NCBI GenBank assembly: GCA_002702065.1 | Contig: NZXX01000002.1 | Coordinates: 186,001-250,000 of the forward strand | DNA length: 64,000 bases | Direction of reading: 5' to 3' | DNA from: Anaerolineaceae bacterium | GTDB lineage: Bacteria > Chloroflexota > Anaerolineae > Aggregatilineales > Phototrophicaceae | Shown: piece by piece, positions 8,355-18,922 of the stretch | Numbering within the stretch: position 1 is the first letter of the stretch | Layout of the letters: every line of letters starts with the position of its first letter | Notes under the pieces: generated by a model | Databases searched by the model: none | Seen by the model: the letters and a program-made list of their open reading frames with translations, nothing else | What the model was told of the DNA's origin: nothing | Position numbers and translations under genes: made by a program

Positions 8355-10952
8355 ATGAAAAGCGTGCAGGACATGGCTTGCAGAATGAAACATGCCAGCG
8401 AGTCATTCGTGAGTCGTTTGTTTGTGCTGCCACGTGTGGAAGACGAAGTGCAGGCACGGGCTGCGAATCTGCTGGTTGGCATTGTGAAGGTCATGTTTGT
8501 GGCGCTGGCCTTCTTTGCCATCGCGACGCAGATCGCTGGCGAATGGATGGGCTTTACGCTCATTGTCACCGGTCTCTGTGTCAATCTGCTGGTGCTGGCG
8601 CTGCTGCGGGAAGGCCGGGTGCGATGGGCCGGACTGGTCTACGTTTTTATGACGTGGGTCATTTTCACGTCGGGCGCTTTTTATTATGGCGGGATCAGCA
8701 GCCCGGCTTTCCTCGCGTTAATGTTGGTGATCCTGTTTGCGAACACCTTGCTCGACGGACGTGCCCGGCTGATGTTTTTTGCGCTGTGCATTCTCTCGGT
8801 GCTTGGGCTCCAAGTCGCAGAGCAGATGGAGCTTCTGCCGGTTTACCATCGGGCGTCACCCGTCTTCGATGGATTGATTAAAGCGTCAGTTTTTCTCGTA
8901 ACGGCGCTGATCTTGCACGTTGTCCGGCACGACCTGAATGATATGCTGCTGCGGGCGCGCAGCAATGAAGCGGCGGTCAAATCGGTACTCAGTGATCTGG
9001 TGAATACCACGCTTTCTAAAACCTATGTGGATAACATTCTGCGATCAATCAGTGACAGCCTGATTGTTCTGGGGCCGGACATGCGCATCGAACGTGTCAA
9101 TCAGGCCACGCTGGATTTGTTGGGGTATGCAGAGGAAGACTTGCTGGGCGCAACACCTGAACCTCTATTTGAACCCGCATTGATCGACCGCTTGCAGAAA
9201 CAGCAAGTGCCTGTCAAACCGGTGGATACCACGTTCGTCACTGCCAGCGGTACCCGTGTACCGGTGTCATTTTCCGCCTCATTACTCTATGGTCAGGCCG
9301 GCGATAAACAGGGGATCGTTTGTGTCGCGCAGGATATTTCTGAGCGCCAGCGTACCGCTCAGGAAATGCGCCGCCGCGACGAACTTTATCGCACACTGGC
9401 ACGCAATCTGCCGGATATGGGGGTGCTGCTGTTTGATCGTGACCTCAACCTGATGGCGGCTGAGGGACCGGTGCTCACCAAAGCGGATACGCCCACACTC
9501 AAGCGCGGCGGGCACAACCTTTCTGAAATTGTCCGGATGGATGCGGAAGACACCCAGACAAATCTGCAAGCGGCGCTTCAGGGTGAGCATATCATCATCG
9601 ACCTGCCCGGCAGCGCCGATCGTATTTACAATATCCACATGCTGCCGGTCACCAACGAGGGCGGCGAAATCTTTGCGGCCATGATGCTGCTTCAGGACAT
9701 CACGACGATCCGCCAGGTCGAAACCACGCTCAAGCAGCATGTCGCCCACCTGACGGTTCTGCGACAGGTCGACCATGAAGTCAACCGCAAGCTGGATGTG
9801 CTGTACATACTGCGCATGGCCCTGGATATGGCGGTGCGAATCAGCATGGCTCAGGCGGGGGCGGTGCTGCTGCTTGATAATGCGCAAAACGTGACCAGAC
9901 AGCAGATGATTGGCGACTTTTCCGGTGATTACCTGCGCCTCGATTTTGGCTTGATCCAACAGGTGCTGGATTTCCAGCGCCCCCAACATCAGGAGAATCT
10001 GGTTGCTTTGCCACTTCTCTCCAATGGGCAGACGATCGGGGTCATGCTGCTGGAAACCCCGGTGGCCCTGACGGACGACCAACTGATGTTTATGCAGGGG
10101 CTGGTGGCACGCGTTACCGTCGCCGTTGATAACGCCAAACTGTACCAGATCACGCGCCAGCAGCTTGCCGAGCTTCAAACGCTGTATGAACGCGTATCTC
10201 AGCTTGAACAGTTGAAGTCCGATATGATCCGCATGGCGGCGCACGATCTGCGTAATCCGATTAATGTCGCTGCCGGGTTTGCCGATCTGATGCTGGAAAA
10301 CGGTAACCTGCCCGCCCACGAACAGGAACAGGCCACGCACATTCACCGCGCAGCCCAGCGCATGCAAAAAATTGTCAACGACATCCTCTCGCTTGAGCGC
10401 ATTGAAATGATGCAGGATGATGCGTTCCAGCACACCTTTGATCTGCGGACCATCGTCACACAGGTTTGCAAGACTCATTTGCCACAGGCCAGTGACCACC
10501 AATTCTGCTTTAACCCGCCGGCGCAAGCTCTGCTGGTGCGGGGTGATGCGGCGCAGATTGAGGAGGCGGTCAGCAACCTGATTACGAATGCCATCAAATA
10601 CACGCCGGTGGGCGGGCAGATTGACGTCCGGTTGTCGACGGTGGACAGGCAGGTTTCGCTTGAAGTTCAGGATACGGGTTATGGTATCCCGGAAAGCCTG
10701 CAAGGCCGCCTGTTTCAGCCCTTCTTTCGGGCACGCAGCCGGGAAACCCGCCAGATCGAAGGCACCGGGCTTGGCCTGCATCTGGTCAAGAATGTCATCG
10801 AACGGCATAATGGGCAGATGATCTTCCGCAGCGTCCATGGTGAAGGCAGTATCTTTGGCTTTTATCTGCCGCTGGTGGAAGGCGACGAAACCACCGAGCT
10901 AGCGAAGGCCACTCATGAACCAACCGGAGAAGCCCAATCTCGATTTGATTAA
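8355..10952 (+). CDS. Membrane sensor histidine kinase with PAS, PAS and GAF domains
   Basis: This 865-residue two-component sensor has about six N-terminal TM helices (residues 38-200), a PAS domain (about 225-325), a second PAS-like domain (335-450), a GAF-like domain (465-600), a coiled linker and a HisKA domain. The phosphoacceptor is His630 in AAHDLRNP. The ATPase domain (about 720-835) has the N box (NLITNAIKYTP), the G1 box (DTGYGIP) and the G2 box (GTGLGLHLV), so it should be active. There is no response regulator next to it; an orphan regulator lies at 43794-44513. Its stop overlaps the next gene by 38 nt. Confidence 0.93.
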   Translation: MKSVQDMACRMKHASESFVSRLFVLPRVEDEVQARAANLLVGIVKVMFVALAFFAIATQIAGEWMGFTLIVTGLCVNLLVLALLREGRVRWAGLVYVFMTWVIFTSGAFYYGGISSPAFLALMLVILFANTLLDGRARLMFFALCILSVLGLQVAEQMELLPVYHRASPVFDGLIKASVFLVTALILHVVRHDLNDMLLRARSNEAAVKSVLSDLVNTTLSKTYVDNILRSISDSLIVLGPDMRIERVNQATLDLLGYAEEDLLGATPEPLFEPALIDRLQKQQVPVKPVDTTFVTASGTRVPVSFSASLLYGQAGDKQGIVCVAQDISERQRTAQEMRRRDELYRTLARNLPDMGVLLFDRDLNLMAAEGPVLTKADTPTLKRGGHNLSEIVRMDAEDTQTNLQAALQGEHIIIDLPGSADRIYNIHMLPVTNEGGEIFAAMMLLQDITTIRQVETTLKQHVAHLTVLRQVDHEVNRKLDVLYILRMALDMAVRISMAQAGAVLLLDNAQNVTRQQMIGDFSGDYLRLDFGLIQQVLDFQRPQHQENLVALPLLSNGQTIGVMLLETPVALTDDQLMFMQGLVARVTVAVDNAKLYQITRQQLAELQTLYERVSQLEQLKSDMIRMAAHDLRNPINVAAGFADLMLENGNLPAHEQEQATHIHRAAQRMQKIVNDILSLERIEMMQDDAFQHTFDLRTIVTQVCKTHLPQASDHQFCFNPPAQALLVRGDAAQIEEAVSNLITNAIKYTPVGGQIDVRLSTVDRQVSLEVQDTGYGIPESLQGRLFQPFFRARSRETRQIEGTGLGLHLVKNVIERHNGQMIFRSVHGEGSIFGFYLPLVEGDETTELAKATHEPTGEAQSRFD

Positions 10953-11325
10953 CCGGGTTCAGCAGGCGCGGATGCAGCATGATGCCGAAGCTGTCCCCTC
11001 GCAGGTGACAGGTGTTTACTGGATCGAAGCGAAACGATCACCCCAATTGGATGCACCTGGCCCCACCGCCCACGCCGGATACTGGCAGCTTGGCACCACC
11101 CTCGATGTGGTGGATGAGCTGTGGGCACAGGTGAAAGCGGCGACGGAAAGCGGCAGACTCGGCTATAAATCCAAAGTGGCGACCGCGACCCGCGATTCGC
11201 AATCCGATTCACGGGTGATCCAGGTGCTCACCTATGACAGCCGGGATGCAGCCGACGTGGAGCGTGTTGGCAGCGCATTGCAGGTGATCGTCCCCAGCGA
11301 GTCGTGGACCTATTACACCATCTAA
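10915..11325 (+). CDS. Bles03/DUF1917-like protein
   Basis: This 136-residue protein has the segment VDELWAQVKAATESGRLG followed by a KVATA strand and VIQVLTYDSRDAADVERV. These match my memory of the DUF1917/Bles03 family, which archaeal annotations call putative phosphothreonine-lyase-domain proteins. No biochemical function is established for the bacterial forms. It begins inside the end of the histidine kinase gene (38-nt overlap), which suggests coupled translation. The family call rests on recognition only. Confidence 0.55.
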   Translation: MNQPEKPNLDLINRVQQARMQHDAEAVPSQVTGVYWIEAKRSPQLDAPGPTAHAGYWQLGTTLDVVDELWAQVKAATESGRLGYKSKVATATRDSQSDSRVIQVLTYDSRDAADVERVGSALQVIVPSESWTYYTI

Positions 11326-11615
11326 CCTGTCCGGCGCTCGTCACGTTTCCTGGATGCTGGCTCATCCATTCCGCCAGTTGTTTTAGGTCTGCCGCCAGCG
11401 TAAATCCTGAACAATCAGCGGAATAACCCACCCGTTTGCCTCATCAATTTCCATCGCTTTTGCGCTACAATAGCGAAATACTCAGCCATCAGGGAAACCA
11501 GCCCGGCATTTCCAGATCATTCTTGTGAAGTGAATTTCTTTATTGAATTCGATCGTTGTTTTTTATCGCTCACAAGAGGCCTTCGAAGTGCGTCTGAAAG
11601 GGGAACACAGCGTTC

Positions 11616-12455
11616 ATGTCCAGCATATTTTACATTGATGGTGAATACGTCCCGTCCACGGATGCCAGCATCCCGGCGGATGATCTGGCGGTGCTGCGCG
11701 GTTATGGGGTGTTTGATTTTATGCGCACCTATAACGGTAAACCCTTTCATCTGGATGCCCATCTCAAGCGGCTGGAAAATTCGGCCCGTTTGATTGAACT
11801 GGACCTGCCCAACTCGCTCGACGACATCCGCCGCATTACCTTGGAGACGATCGCACGTAACGGCTACCCGGAATCCAACGTGCGCATTGTCGTGACCGGG
11901 GGCACATCGCCGGACAATATCACGCCCAACGGGGGCGCGCGCCTGCTGGTGATGGTCACGCCGCACAAGCCGCTGCCCGAAGCATGGTACCGCGACGGCG
12001 TGAAGATCATCACCAACCGGACCGAGCGCTATCTGCCGGAAGCCAAAACGATCAATTACATCCCGGCCATCGTCGCGCTGAAGAAAGCGCGCAAGCAAAA
12101 CGCGGTCGATGCAATTTATGTCGACAAAACAGACAGCGTGCTGGAAGGCACCACCACCAATCTCTTCGCTTTTCTGGGCGATCGACTTATCACCCCGGGC
12201 AAGGCGGTGCTGCTGGGCATTACGCGGCAGGCCGTGCTCGAACTGGCATCTGACCGTTTTGCGGTAGAGGTCAGCGATCTCAAGCTTGACGACTTGATGC
12301 GCGCTGACGAAGTGTTTATCACGGCGTCGAACAAAGAAATTTGTCCGGTGCGGCAGGTGGATGACCAAATCATTGGGCAGGGCGTGCCCGGCCCGAAAAC
12401 CCGGTTCCTGATGGAGCGATTTGCACATCTGACTGCCGCCTACGGCAACATGTAA
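11616..12455 (+). CDS. Class IV aminotransferase (branched-chain or D-amino acid type)
   Basis: This is a PLP enzyme of fold type IV, 279 residues. The N-terminal GYGVFDFMRTYNG, the Arg of the phosphate cup, the catalytic Lys in KTINYIPAIVAL (about residue 143) and the LEGTTTNLF loop (about 171) are all present. The family includes BCAT (IlvE), D-alanine transaminase and aminodeoxychorismate lyase. The length and the EVFIT...PVRQVD run fit BCAT or D-amino acid transaminase; specificity cannot be decided from sequence alone. A TACAAT box (11466-11471) lies upstream. Two small unknown genes follow on the same strand. Confidence 0.88.
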   Translation: MSSIFYIDGEYVPSTDASIPADDLAVLRGYGVFDFMRTYNGKPFHLDAHLKRLENSARLIELDLPNSLDDIRRITLETIARNGYPESNVRIVVTGGTSPDNITPNGGARLLVMVTPHKPLPEAWYRDGVKIITNRTERYLPEAKTINYIPAIVALKKARKQNAVDAIYVDKTDSVLEGTTTNLFAFLGDRLITPGKAVLLGITRQAVLELASDRFAVEVSDLKLDDLMRADEVFITASNKEICPVRQVDDQIIGQGVPGPKTRFLMERFAHLTAAYGNM

Positions 12456-12508
12456 ATATCACACACGCGCCATAGCTCAGAGACACAAGTCACGAAAAAG
12501 GAGCAGCC

Positions 12509-13294
12509 ATGACTTTGCCCGGTTATGCCGATTGGAAAGATGCAAAAACAGCCCTGCATGCCGCATCGCAAATTCTCAATGCCGTGCGTGTAGCCAGCCT
12601 GGACCCGCTGCCGAATGCCCTGCGCCACAGCCTGCGTCCCATTCCTGCCGGGGCGACCACCGGTCCGCTGAAGGCTGGCGGTTCGCTGACGCTGGATTAC
12701 CTTCAGGGTGCGATCATCTACGCGCACGATGGCACCGACTCGATGCCCGTTGCTCTGAACGGTAACAGCCAGCAATCGCTGTTCAATACGATTGTGGCGG
12801 CCATGACCCAGACCGGGCACCAGCTGGAACCGGATCGCGCGAAGATCACCAGCGACGAACCCTTCAACCTGGACCTGACACAGGCGCAGCTTTACGCCGA
12901 GGTGCAGTGGCGCATGTTCCAGATGCTGGCCGTTGTCAAGGCCAGTATGTATGGCCCGCAGCACCCGCTGGTCCTCTGGCCGCATGGTTTTGACCTGTCT
13001 GTGCTGTGGTTTGCCGATGGTATGGACGAAGGCGCGGACCTGCACCTGAATATCGGCTTTTCGCCCGGCACGCCAGATATTGGGCAGCCCTATGTCTATT
13101 TTTATGCGCAGCCGGAAGTCGAAGATTTGCGCACGCATATCCCGCGCCAGTTCCAGTGGATTACCGGCTGGCACGCGCCGGGTGGTTACATCACTTACGA
13201 TCAATTTGCCACCGAGCGAGAGCCAGAAACCATGCTGGCGGAACTGCTGATCGAGGTTTATCGCACCGCATCCGGCATGATACGATCTGGCTAA
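12509..13294 (+). CDS. Hypothetical protein, possibly DUF5996-like
   Basis: This 261-residue soluble protein has a good ribosome site (AAGGAG, 7 nt from ATG). It contains the aromatic-rich run LWPHGFDLSVLWFADGMD and a Pro/Gly-rich PGTPDIGQPYVYFYAQPE, which recalls DUF5996 proteins (an FDL strand followed by Gly-rich turns), but the match is from memory and weak. It has no signal peptide and no TM segment. It sits 53 nt after the aminotransferase, so it may share its transcript. Function is unknown. Confidence 0.7.
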   Translation: MTLPGYADWKDAKTALHAASQILNAVRVASLDPLPNALRHSLRPIPAGATTGPLKAGGSLTLDYLQGAIIYAHDGTDSMPVALNGNSQQSLFNTIVAAMTQTGHQLEPDRAKITSDEPFNLDLTQAQLYAEVQWRMFQMLAVVKASMYGPQHPLVLWPHGFDLSVLWFADGMDEGADLHLNIGFSPGTPDIGQPYVYFYAQPEVEDLRTHIPRQFQWITGWHAPGGYITYDQFATEREPETMLAELLIEVYRTASGMIRSG

Positions 13295-13378
13295 ACGCAG
13301 CCGCGCGGCCTGACGCAGTGGCGTTGGACCGGGTAGCTGACTACAATGTTATGAATTGCAATTATATGCAGGAGCAAC

Positions 13379-13711
13379 ATGGCCCCATATAACCTGAGTG
13401 AAAAAGAGTATCGCGTGGCCCTGAAAGCGGCGCTGGTCATTGACGCTGTGCGCGATGCGCTGGACGCCATGACCGGCATCGCGGCGCGGTTGATCGACCG
13501 GGAACTGACGACCGAAGCGGTGAATATCCTCACCTATGTGCGCAGCAACCCGGATGTACATCACGAAACGTTCGATTACGCCGATGAAATGTACATGGTG
13601 CTTGAAGAAACGCTGTGTCCGCGCGTGATGCAGGATGCCCGCGAATTTATCCTCAGCAAGACCCTGCGCACGATGGCCAACTACATCGACACCATCGAAG
13701 CAGCGGACTGA
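13379..13711 (+). CDS. Hypothetical helical protein
   Basis: This is a 110-residue, mostly helical, cytoplasmic protein that I do not recognise. It has a strong ribosome site (AGGAG, 6-7 nt before ATG) and ends 17 nt before the next gene, so it is probably co-transcribed with the MBL-fold hydrolase. The N-terminal half contains a long hydrophobic-repeat helix (VALKAALVIDAVRDALDAM). Confidence 0.65.
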   Translation: MAPYNLSEKEYRVALKAALVIDAVRDALDAMTGIAARLIDRELTTEAVNILTYVRSNPDVHHETFDYADEMYMVLEETLCPRVMQDAREFILSKTLRTMANYIDTIEAAD

Positions 13712-13728
13712 CTCATCGAGGTCAACCT

Positions 13729-14577
13729 GTGGCAGAAACCCAACTTCAGCAAATCAGCGATCATGTCTGGTGGATGTCACCCGGTAAACCGGATCGTCCG
13801 TCTCTGTGCGCCATCGCCGGCACTCATTACACCCTGATGCTCGATGCCGGCGCTTCGGCAGCCCATGCCCATCTGTTTCTGGAGCGGCTGCGTGCTGCCG
13901 GGGTCGATGGGCCGCGTTATGTGGCGTTGTCGCACTGGCACTGGGACCATATCTTTGGGGCGGCGGAACTGGCTGTACCGGTGATTGCCCATAAGCAGAC
14001 TGCCGAACGGCTGGCAGTGCTGGCAGGCTACAACTGGCACGATGCGGCGCTCGACCAGCGGGTCGCCACTGGCGAGGAGATTCCGTCCTGTGCGGCGGAC
14101 ATCAAAGTCGAGCTGCCGGAACCGCGTGAGGTGCAGATTATCGCGCCGGATATGGTCTTCGAGCATACCCTGACGCTGCATCCGGGCGGGGTCTCCTGCC
14201 GTATTCAGCATGTCGGCGGCGACCATGCGGCGGACTCCTGCGTCATGCATATTCTGCCCGACCGGGTGCTGTTTCTGGGCGACTGCCTGTACGACGCGAT
14301 CTATACCCCGGTGCGGCATTACACCCGCCAGCGTTTGTTCCCGCTGATCGACACGCTGCTCACGTTTGACGCGGACCAGTATATCGAAGGCCACGGCGAC
14401 ACGGTGATGTCGCGGGCCGAGTTCATCGACCTGACGGACAAGATGCGCCGCGCTGCCACGCTCATTGACCAGCATGGCCCCAATGAAGAAGCGATACGGG
14501 CGCAGGTGGGGCAGCCGCTGGACGAAGACACCGAATACTTTGTCCACACCCTTATCGCCGGGCAGCCATTCGAGTAG
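13729..14577 (+). CDS. Metallo-beta-lactamase-fold hydrolase
   Basis: This 282-residue enzyme of the MBL superfamily has a canonical-like site HWHWDH (about residues 65-70), where the first His of HxHxDH is kept. A second metal His lies in VGGDHAADS, an Asp in FLGDCLYDA, and a last His in IEGHGD. Substrate is unknown; glyoxalase-II-like or quorum-lactonase-like hydrolysis are both possible. The GTG start at 13729 is chosen because GAGGT precedes it and upstream residues of the longer frame (from 13615) are a shadow of the previous gene. Confidence 0.88.
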   Translation: MAETQLQQISDHVWWMSPGKPDRPSLCAIAGTHYTLMLDAGASAAHAHLFLERLRAAGVDGPRYVALSHWHWDHIFGAAELAVPVIAHKQTAERLAVLAGYNWHDAALDQRVATGEEIPSCAADIKVELPEPREVQIIAPDMVFEHTLTLHPGGVSCRIQHVGGDHAADSCVMHILPDRVLFLGDCLYDAIYTPVRHYTRQRLFPLIDTLLTFDADQYIEGHGDTVMSRAEFIDLTDKMRRAATLIDQHGPNEEAIRAQVGQPLDEDTEYFVHTLIAGQPFE

Positions 14578-14624
14578 GCTCTACCCAGTGACGCACGATA
14601 TATACCTGATCGACGATTAGATTT

Positions 14625-15980
14625 TCAAATCTCCGGTGCTTCGAGCGATTCTTCCGGTTCGTCCGCTTTGGGCAGGAAGTGAACCTTCGTCACGCGCAAG
14701 CCGTCCATTTCATCCACCCGGCAGATATAGCTGGCGAAGGGCAGGCTGTCGCCCTCGTCAGGAATACGTTCCAGCCGTTCCGCCACGTAACCACCAATGG
14801 TCGCGGACTGGATTTCGCCGCCGGGATGGCCGAAGCGTTCGACCACATCCGTCATACTGGTGAGGCCATCCACCACATTGGGGTCGGCGTCTTCGATCGG
14901 GATGGCTGGTGCCTCGTCAAATTCGTCATCGACCTCCCCGACCAGCTCTTCCAGAATATCTTCCATCGTTGCCAGCCCGGCCATGCCGCCGTACTCATCA
15001 ATGACGATGGCGAGGTGCGTCTTTTTGCTGCGCATTTCTTCCAGCAGTACATCCACGCTGATGGTTGCCGGTACATACAGCGGCGTGCGCATGATGCGAT
15101 GGACGTCGAAGGCCGCGCCCGCATCTTTCAGCAAATCCGGTTCGCGTACGAGCAGGTCGAACAGGTCTTTGATCGTCAGCACCCCGACGACATTGTCGAT
15201 ATGGTCCTGGTAGACCGGGTAACGCGAGTGATGTCGTGTGGCAAAGTGCTGGAGCAGTTTTGGCAGCGGCGTGGAGACATCTACGGCGTCGACCTCCACC
15301 CGTGGCTGCATGACTTCGACCACCGGGATATCCCCAAAATCAAAGACGCGCCGCAGCAGCGTTTCTTCGTTTTCCTGAATCAACCCGGCTTCGCGGCTGG
15401 AATGAACCAGCATTTCCAGTTCTTCCGGTGAATGTACGTTGGTATGTTCCGCCGCCGGTTCAAAGCCCAGCAGCCGCACGACCGCGTTCCCGACACCATT
15501 CATCAGCGCGATGACTGGTCTGAACAGGCGAAAGAATAAGATGGTTGGCCGGGCCACCAGGATAGAGACATCTTCCGGGCGTTGCAAGGCGATGGACTTG
15601 GGCGCGAGTTCGCCGAGAACGATATGCAGCATGGTCACCAGCGAAAAACTGATGACGACTGCCGCCGTATGCCCGACCGTGGCAATCGCCTCTTCGGGCA
15701 GGAAACGTTCGAACAGCGGTTCAAACAGGTGCGCTATCGCCGGTTCACCCACCCAGCCCAGCCCCAGACTTGCCAGGGTGATGCCAAGCTGCGTAGCCGC
15801 GATGTAGCGATCCAGATGTTGCAGCGCGTGTTCGGCAGCTTTGGCCCCTCTGCTGCCTTCGCTGGCGAGCTGCGCGATGCGGGTGCGCCGTGCGCCGACA
15901 AACGCAAACTCGGCGGCCACGAAGAAGCCATTCGTGAGCACCAGTGCTAATACGGCCAGAAGCCCAAGTACAGTATTCAT
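14625..15980 (-). CDS. Hemolysin-family/CorC-type CNNM membrane protein
   Basis: This is a 451-residue protein with an N-terminal DUF21 domain (about residues 1-185, four hydrophobic segments, TGFFVAAEFAFV-type start), a pair of CBS domains (about 215-335, including MQPRVEVDAV and GVLTIKDLFDLL), and a C-terminal CorC/HlyC domain (about 365-440) with ATIGGYVAERLERIP. Members export Mg2+/Co2+ or act in divalent cation balance; direct hemolysin activity is historical naming. The start ATG has GAGGAA upstream. It is convergent with the MBL-fold gene. Confidence 0.93.
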   Translation of the reverse strand: MNTVLGLLAVLALVLTNGFFVAAEFAFVGARRTRIAQLASEGSRGAKAAEHALQHLDRYIAATQLGITLASLGLGWVGEPAIAHLFEPLFERFLPEEAIATVGHTAAVVISFSLVTMLHIVLGELAPKSIALQRPEDVSILVARPTILFFRLFRPVIALMNGVGNAVVRLLGFEPAAEHTNVHSPEELEMLVHSSREAGLIQENEETLLRRVFDFGDIPVVEVMQPRVEVDAVDVSTPLPKLLQHFATRHHSRYPVYQDHIDNVVGVLTIKDLFDLLVREPDLLKDAGAAFDVHRIMRTPLYVPATISVDVLLEEMRSKKTHLAIVIDEYGGMAGLATMEDILEELVGEVDDEFDEAPAIPIEDADPNVVDGLTSMTDVVERFGHPGGEIQSATIGGYVAERLERIPDEGDSLPFASYICRVDEMDGLRVTKVHFLPKADEPEESLEAPEI

Positions 15981-16442
15981 AGGGCGTTCCTCAGTCTATG
16001 GCCGATCACCTCTTGCCTTCAGTCAAAAACCCGGCAGGTGGTTGCTGTCCGATTTTTTGGCTGTGGACAAAAGATAGACGGCTGTTTTTTGGATAGTTGT
16101 GATTCTAAGATACCACTTCCTCATCTTTCATACAGGGTTAACAGACCCGATTACGCCGGACAAGTAGGCTGTTACTCCATAAGCGCCCAGTGCACCGACC
16201 GCAGCAGTCCCAAGTAGCAGCCTCCACGCCCCAAAGAATAAGCGCTGATGCTGCGTTCAATTCGCCGTAAACTCACGCACGAGGATTTCGGCAGATATGG
16301 CGGTCGTGTTTGGTCCTCAACAAACCTTAACCTTTTGCCCCTGTATCCCGGCTTGACGTGTCTGCTACAATAGTAGGGACGACGAACATGTCGTCTTTTC
16401 CACATTCCACAGTCAGTCAACGAGTTCATCAGGATATTAAAC
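15981..16442. other. Intergenic stretch between CorC-type gene and typA
   Basis: About 460 bp separates two divergent genes. It should hold both promoters; a TACAAT -10 box is at 16366-16371, about 72 bp before typA. An imperfect inverted repeat AGGCTGTTAC (16167-16176) / GTAGCAGCCT (16214-16223) encloses 37 nt. No coding frame here looks real. Confidence 0.5.
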
Positions 16443-18290
16443 GTGCTTCAACGCGACGATATTCGCAACATCGCCATCATCGCGCATGTCGATCATGGCA
16501 AAACGACGCTGGTAGACGGCATGCTCAAGCAGGCCAAAGTCTTCCGCGAAAACCAGCAAACTGCCGAGCGCATCCTCGATTCCAATGATTTGGAACGGGA
16601 GCGCGGCATTACCATTCTGGCGAAGAACACTGCCGTCACCTGGCACGATGTCAAAATCAACATCGTCGATACCCCCGGCCATGCCGATTTCGGCGGCGAA
16701 GTCGAACGTGTGCTGAACATGGTCGATGGTGCGCTGCTGCTGGTCGACGCGGTTGAAGGCCCCATGCCCCAGACCCGATTTGTGCTGCGCAAGGCCCTCA
16801 TGCTGGGCCTGCGTGTGATCGTGGTCATCAACAAAGTCGACCGCCCCTATGCCCGGCCCGAAGACGCGCTCAACGAGACGTTTGACCTGTTTATCGAACT
16901 GGGTGCCAGCGATGAACAGGCGGATTTTCCCGTGGTCTATGCCGTTGGGCTGGATGGCCGTGCCGGGTTAACCCCGGACGACCTGACCGACGATCTGGGG
17001 CCGCTGTTCGAGACGATCATCAAGGAAGTGCCCGCGCCGCAGATCGACGACGACGCACTGCCGCGCCTGCTGGTGACGACGCTGGAATATGATAATTACA
17101 AAGGACAGATCGGTATTGGCCGGCTGCATTCCGGTGTGCTGCGCCGGGGGATGCAGGTTACGCGCATCACGCCGCAGGGCGAGCGCCAGAACGGGCGTCT
17201 GGAATATCTGTTCACCTTCCATAATCTGACCAAAGTCGAAGTCGATGAAGTGCGCGCCGGGGATATTCTGGCGTTCGGTGGCTTCGAGGAAATCAATATT
17301 AGCGACACCATCGCCCACCCGGAGATCAGCGAAGCGCTGCCGCCGATCAGCGTGGAAGAACCGACGGTGCGTATGACGTTTGGCGTCAATACGTCGCCAT
17401 TTGCCGGGCGCGAAGGCAAAACGGGCTGGGGTACATCCCGCCGCCTGCGCCAGCGCCTCATCGAAGAAATCCGCCATAATGTCGCCCTGCGGGTGCAGGA
17501 TGGCGAATCGGCGGATCGTTTTATCGTCAGCGGGCGTGGTGAACTGCACCTCGGTATTCTGATCGAAAACATGCGCCGTGAAGGTTACGAGTTCGACGTC
17601 AGCAAGCCGGAAGTCATCTTCCGCGAGGACCCGGACACCGGTGAAACACTGGAACCAGTCGAAGAAGTCCATATCGAAGTGGCCGATGAAATGGCCGGGA
17701 CCGTCTTCGAGCTGATGGGCGAACGGCATGGCAGCATGCTGGATATGCGCAGTGAGAGCGGGACGACCTATATCAAGTACCTGATCCCCACACGTTTGCT
17801 CATCGGTTTCCGCACCCATTTTGTGCGCGCGACCAGCGGGCTGGGGCAGATGCATACCCTGTTCGCCGGTTATGAACCTGTCGCCGCCTATCCCACCCCA
17901 CAGCGCCAGTTTGGCAGCCTGGTGGCCGATCAGGCCGGAACCAGCACCGCCTATGCTCTGGTCAATGCCCAGCAGCGTGGTTCGTTCTTTATCCCGCCCG
18001 GCACCGAGGTCTACGAAGGCATGGTGGTGGGTGAGCATATCCGCGCCGATGATCTGGCGATTAACGTCGCCAAGGCCAAACACCTGACCAACCATCGCGC
18101 CAAGCCAAGCGAAACCACGTCCGGGCTGACACCACCCCGTAACCTGAGCCTGGATGATTGCATCGAGTTTCTGGCCGAAGACGAACTGCTGGAAGTGACA
18201 CCCACCAGCCTGCGTCTGCGCAAGCGCATCCTCAACAACGAGGAGCGCCTGAAAGACGTCAAGCGCAAAAAGGCACTGGTGGAAGGTTAG
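16443..18290 (+). CDS. typA: Translational GTPase TypA/BipA
   Basis: This ribosome-associated GTPase works in large-subunit assembly and stress growth. G1 [12 protein letters not shown] (residues 14-25), G2 with RERGITI, G3 [14 protein letters not shown], and G4 NKVDR are intact, followed by the beta-barrel domain II, EF-G-like domains III and V and the TypA-specific C-terminal domain. The length of 615 residues is normal. It starts at GTG 16443 behind AGGA, and [15 protein letters not shown] is the usual family beginning. It appears monocistronic. Confidence 0.97.
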   Translation: MLQRDDIRNIAIIAHVDHGKTTLVDGMLKQAKVFRENQQTAERILDSNDLERERGITILAKNTAVTWHDVKINIVDTPGHADFGGEVERVLNMVDGALLLVDAVEGPMPQTRFVLRKALMLGLRVIVVINKVDRPYARPEDALNETFDLFIELGASDEQADFPVVYAVGLDGRAGLTPDDLTDDLGPLFETIIKEVPAPQIDDDALPRLLVTTLEYDNYKGQIGIGRLHSGVLRRGMQVTRITPQGERQNGRLEYLFTFHNLTKVEVDEVRAGDILAFGGFEEINISDTIAHPEISEALPPISVEEPTVRMTFGVNTSPFAGREGKTGWGTSRRLRQRLIEEIRHNVALRVQDGESADRFIVSGRGELHLGILIENMRREGYEFDVSKPEVIFREDPDTGETLEPVEEVHIEVADEMAGTVFELMGERHGSMLDMRSESGTTYIKYLIPTRLLIGFRTHFVRATSGLGQMHTLFAGYEPVAAYPTPQRQFGSLVADQAGTSTAYALVNAQQRGSFFIPPGTEVYEGMVVGEHIRADDLAINVAKAKHLTNHRAKPSETTSGLTPPRNLSLDDCIEFLAEDELLEVTPTSLRLRKRILNNEERLKDVKRKKALVEG

Positions 18291-18439
18291 CCCATCGCGC
18301 GCAGGCGTATTGGACTGCTCTCTATTGACATGCTGGCTGTGGTCGGGAACGGCTACAGCCTTTATTTTGCCACCGGCTGATGCATCAACCCATCAACCGT
18401 GCGCCACCGGGTTTATGTACCTGTCATCGAGGCTGAGCG

Positions 18440-18706
18440 CTATACGGGGGACGCCGCCTCACGGGGTTGCTCGATGTCGCGCAGTGCCGGGATTGCCGTG
18501 CCATTGATGATCGCGTACTGAATGGCTTCGCACCACTGGCGCGTCTGCGTGATCAATGGCTCGACCTGCCGACGGGCGGCGGGATCATCGTACCAGCGCT
18601 GGACGTAGTTGTTGTAGCTGTTAACGGCGCACACGATGCGAAAATAGTCGGTCGAAAGTGGGTCGTACTGGCGGGCAATTTTGAGCAGATGCCTATACGT
18701 ATTCAT
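18440..18706 (-). CDS. Small hypothetical protein
   Basis: This 88-residue frame begins at ATG 18706 with GAGG 8 nt upstream. It has many Tyr, Arg and Gln residues and looks helical (YRHLLKIARQYDPL, VQRWYDDPAARRQVEPL). No family is recognised. It is convergent with typA. Confidence 0.5.
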   Translation of the reverse strand: MNTYRHLLKIARQYDPLSTDYFRIVCAVNSYNNYVQRWYDDPAARRQVEPLITQTRQWCEAIQYAIINGTAIPALRDIEQPREAASPV

Positions 18707-18922
18707 CACCTTCACCTCAGCCTAACCGGGTGTGGGGTGTACCACGGATGCTTGTATCATACAGCTATTTTCTTAACAATGAATAAAATATGGTATAAAT
18801 CTTGTTGAGAGATGAAGCGGCCCGGGTTCCATCATCAACGATGCCCTTAATCTTCGCTAAGGCTCGTTTGGCTTATTCAATGTCGGGTACAATAGAGCGT
18901 AAGTTCACAGGGACTAAGAGAC

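Noticed and set aside
8355..10952. Minus-strand frame of 518 codons (9282-10838)
   Set aside because: Antisense shadow of the histidine kinase, whose H, N, G1 and G2 boxes are clear.
16172..16429. Minus-strand frame of 85 codons and an alternative hydrophobic frame (about 43 codons) ahead of typA
   Set aside because: Neither has a ribosome site; the hydrophobic frame lacks a start codon and is cut by a stop upstream.
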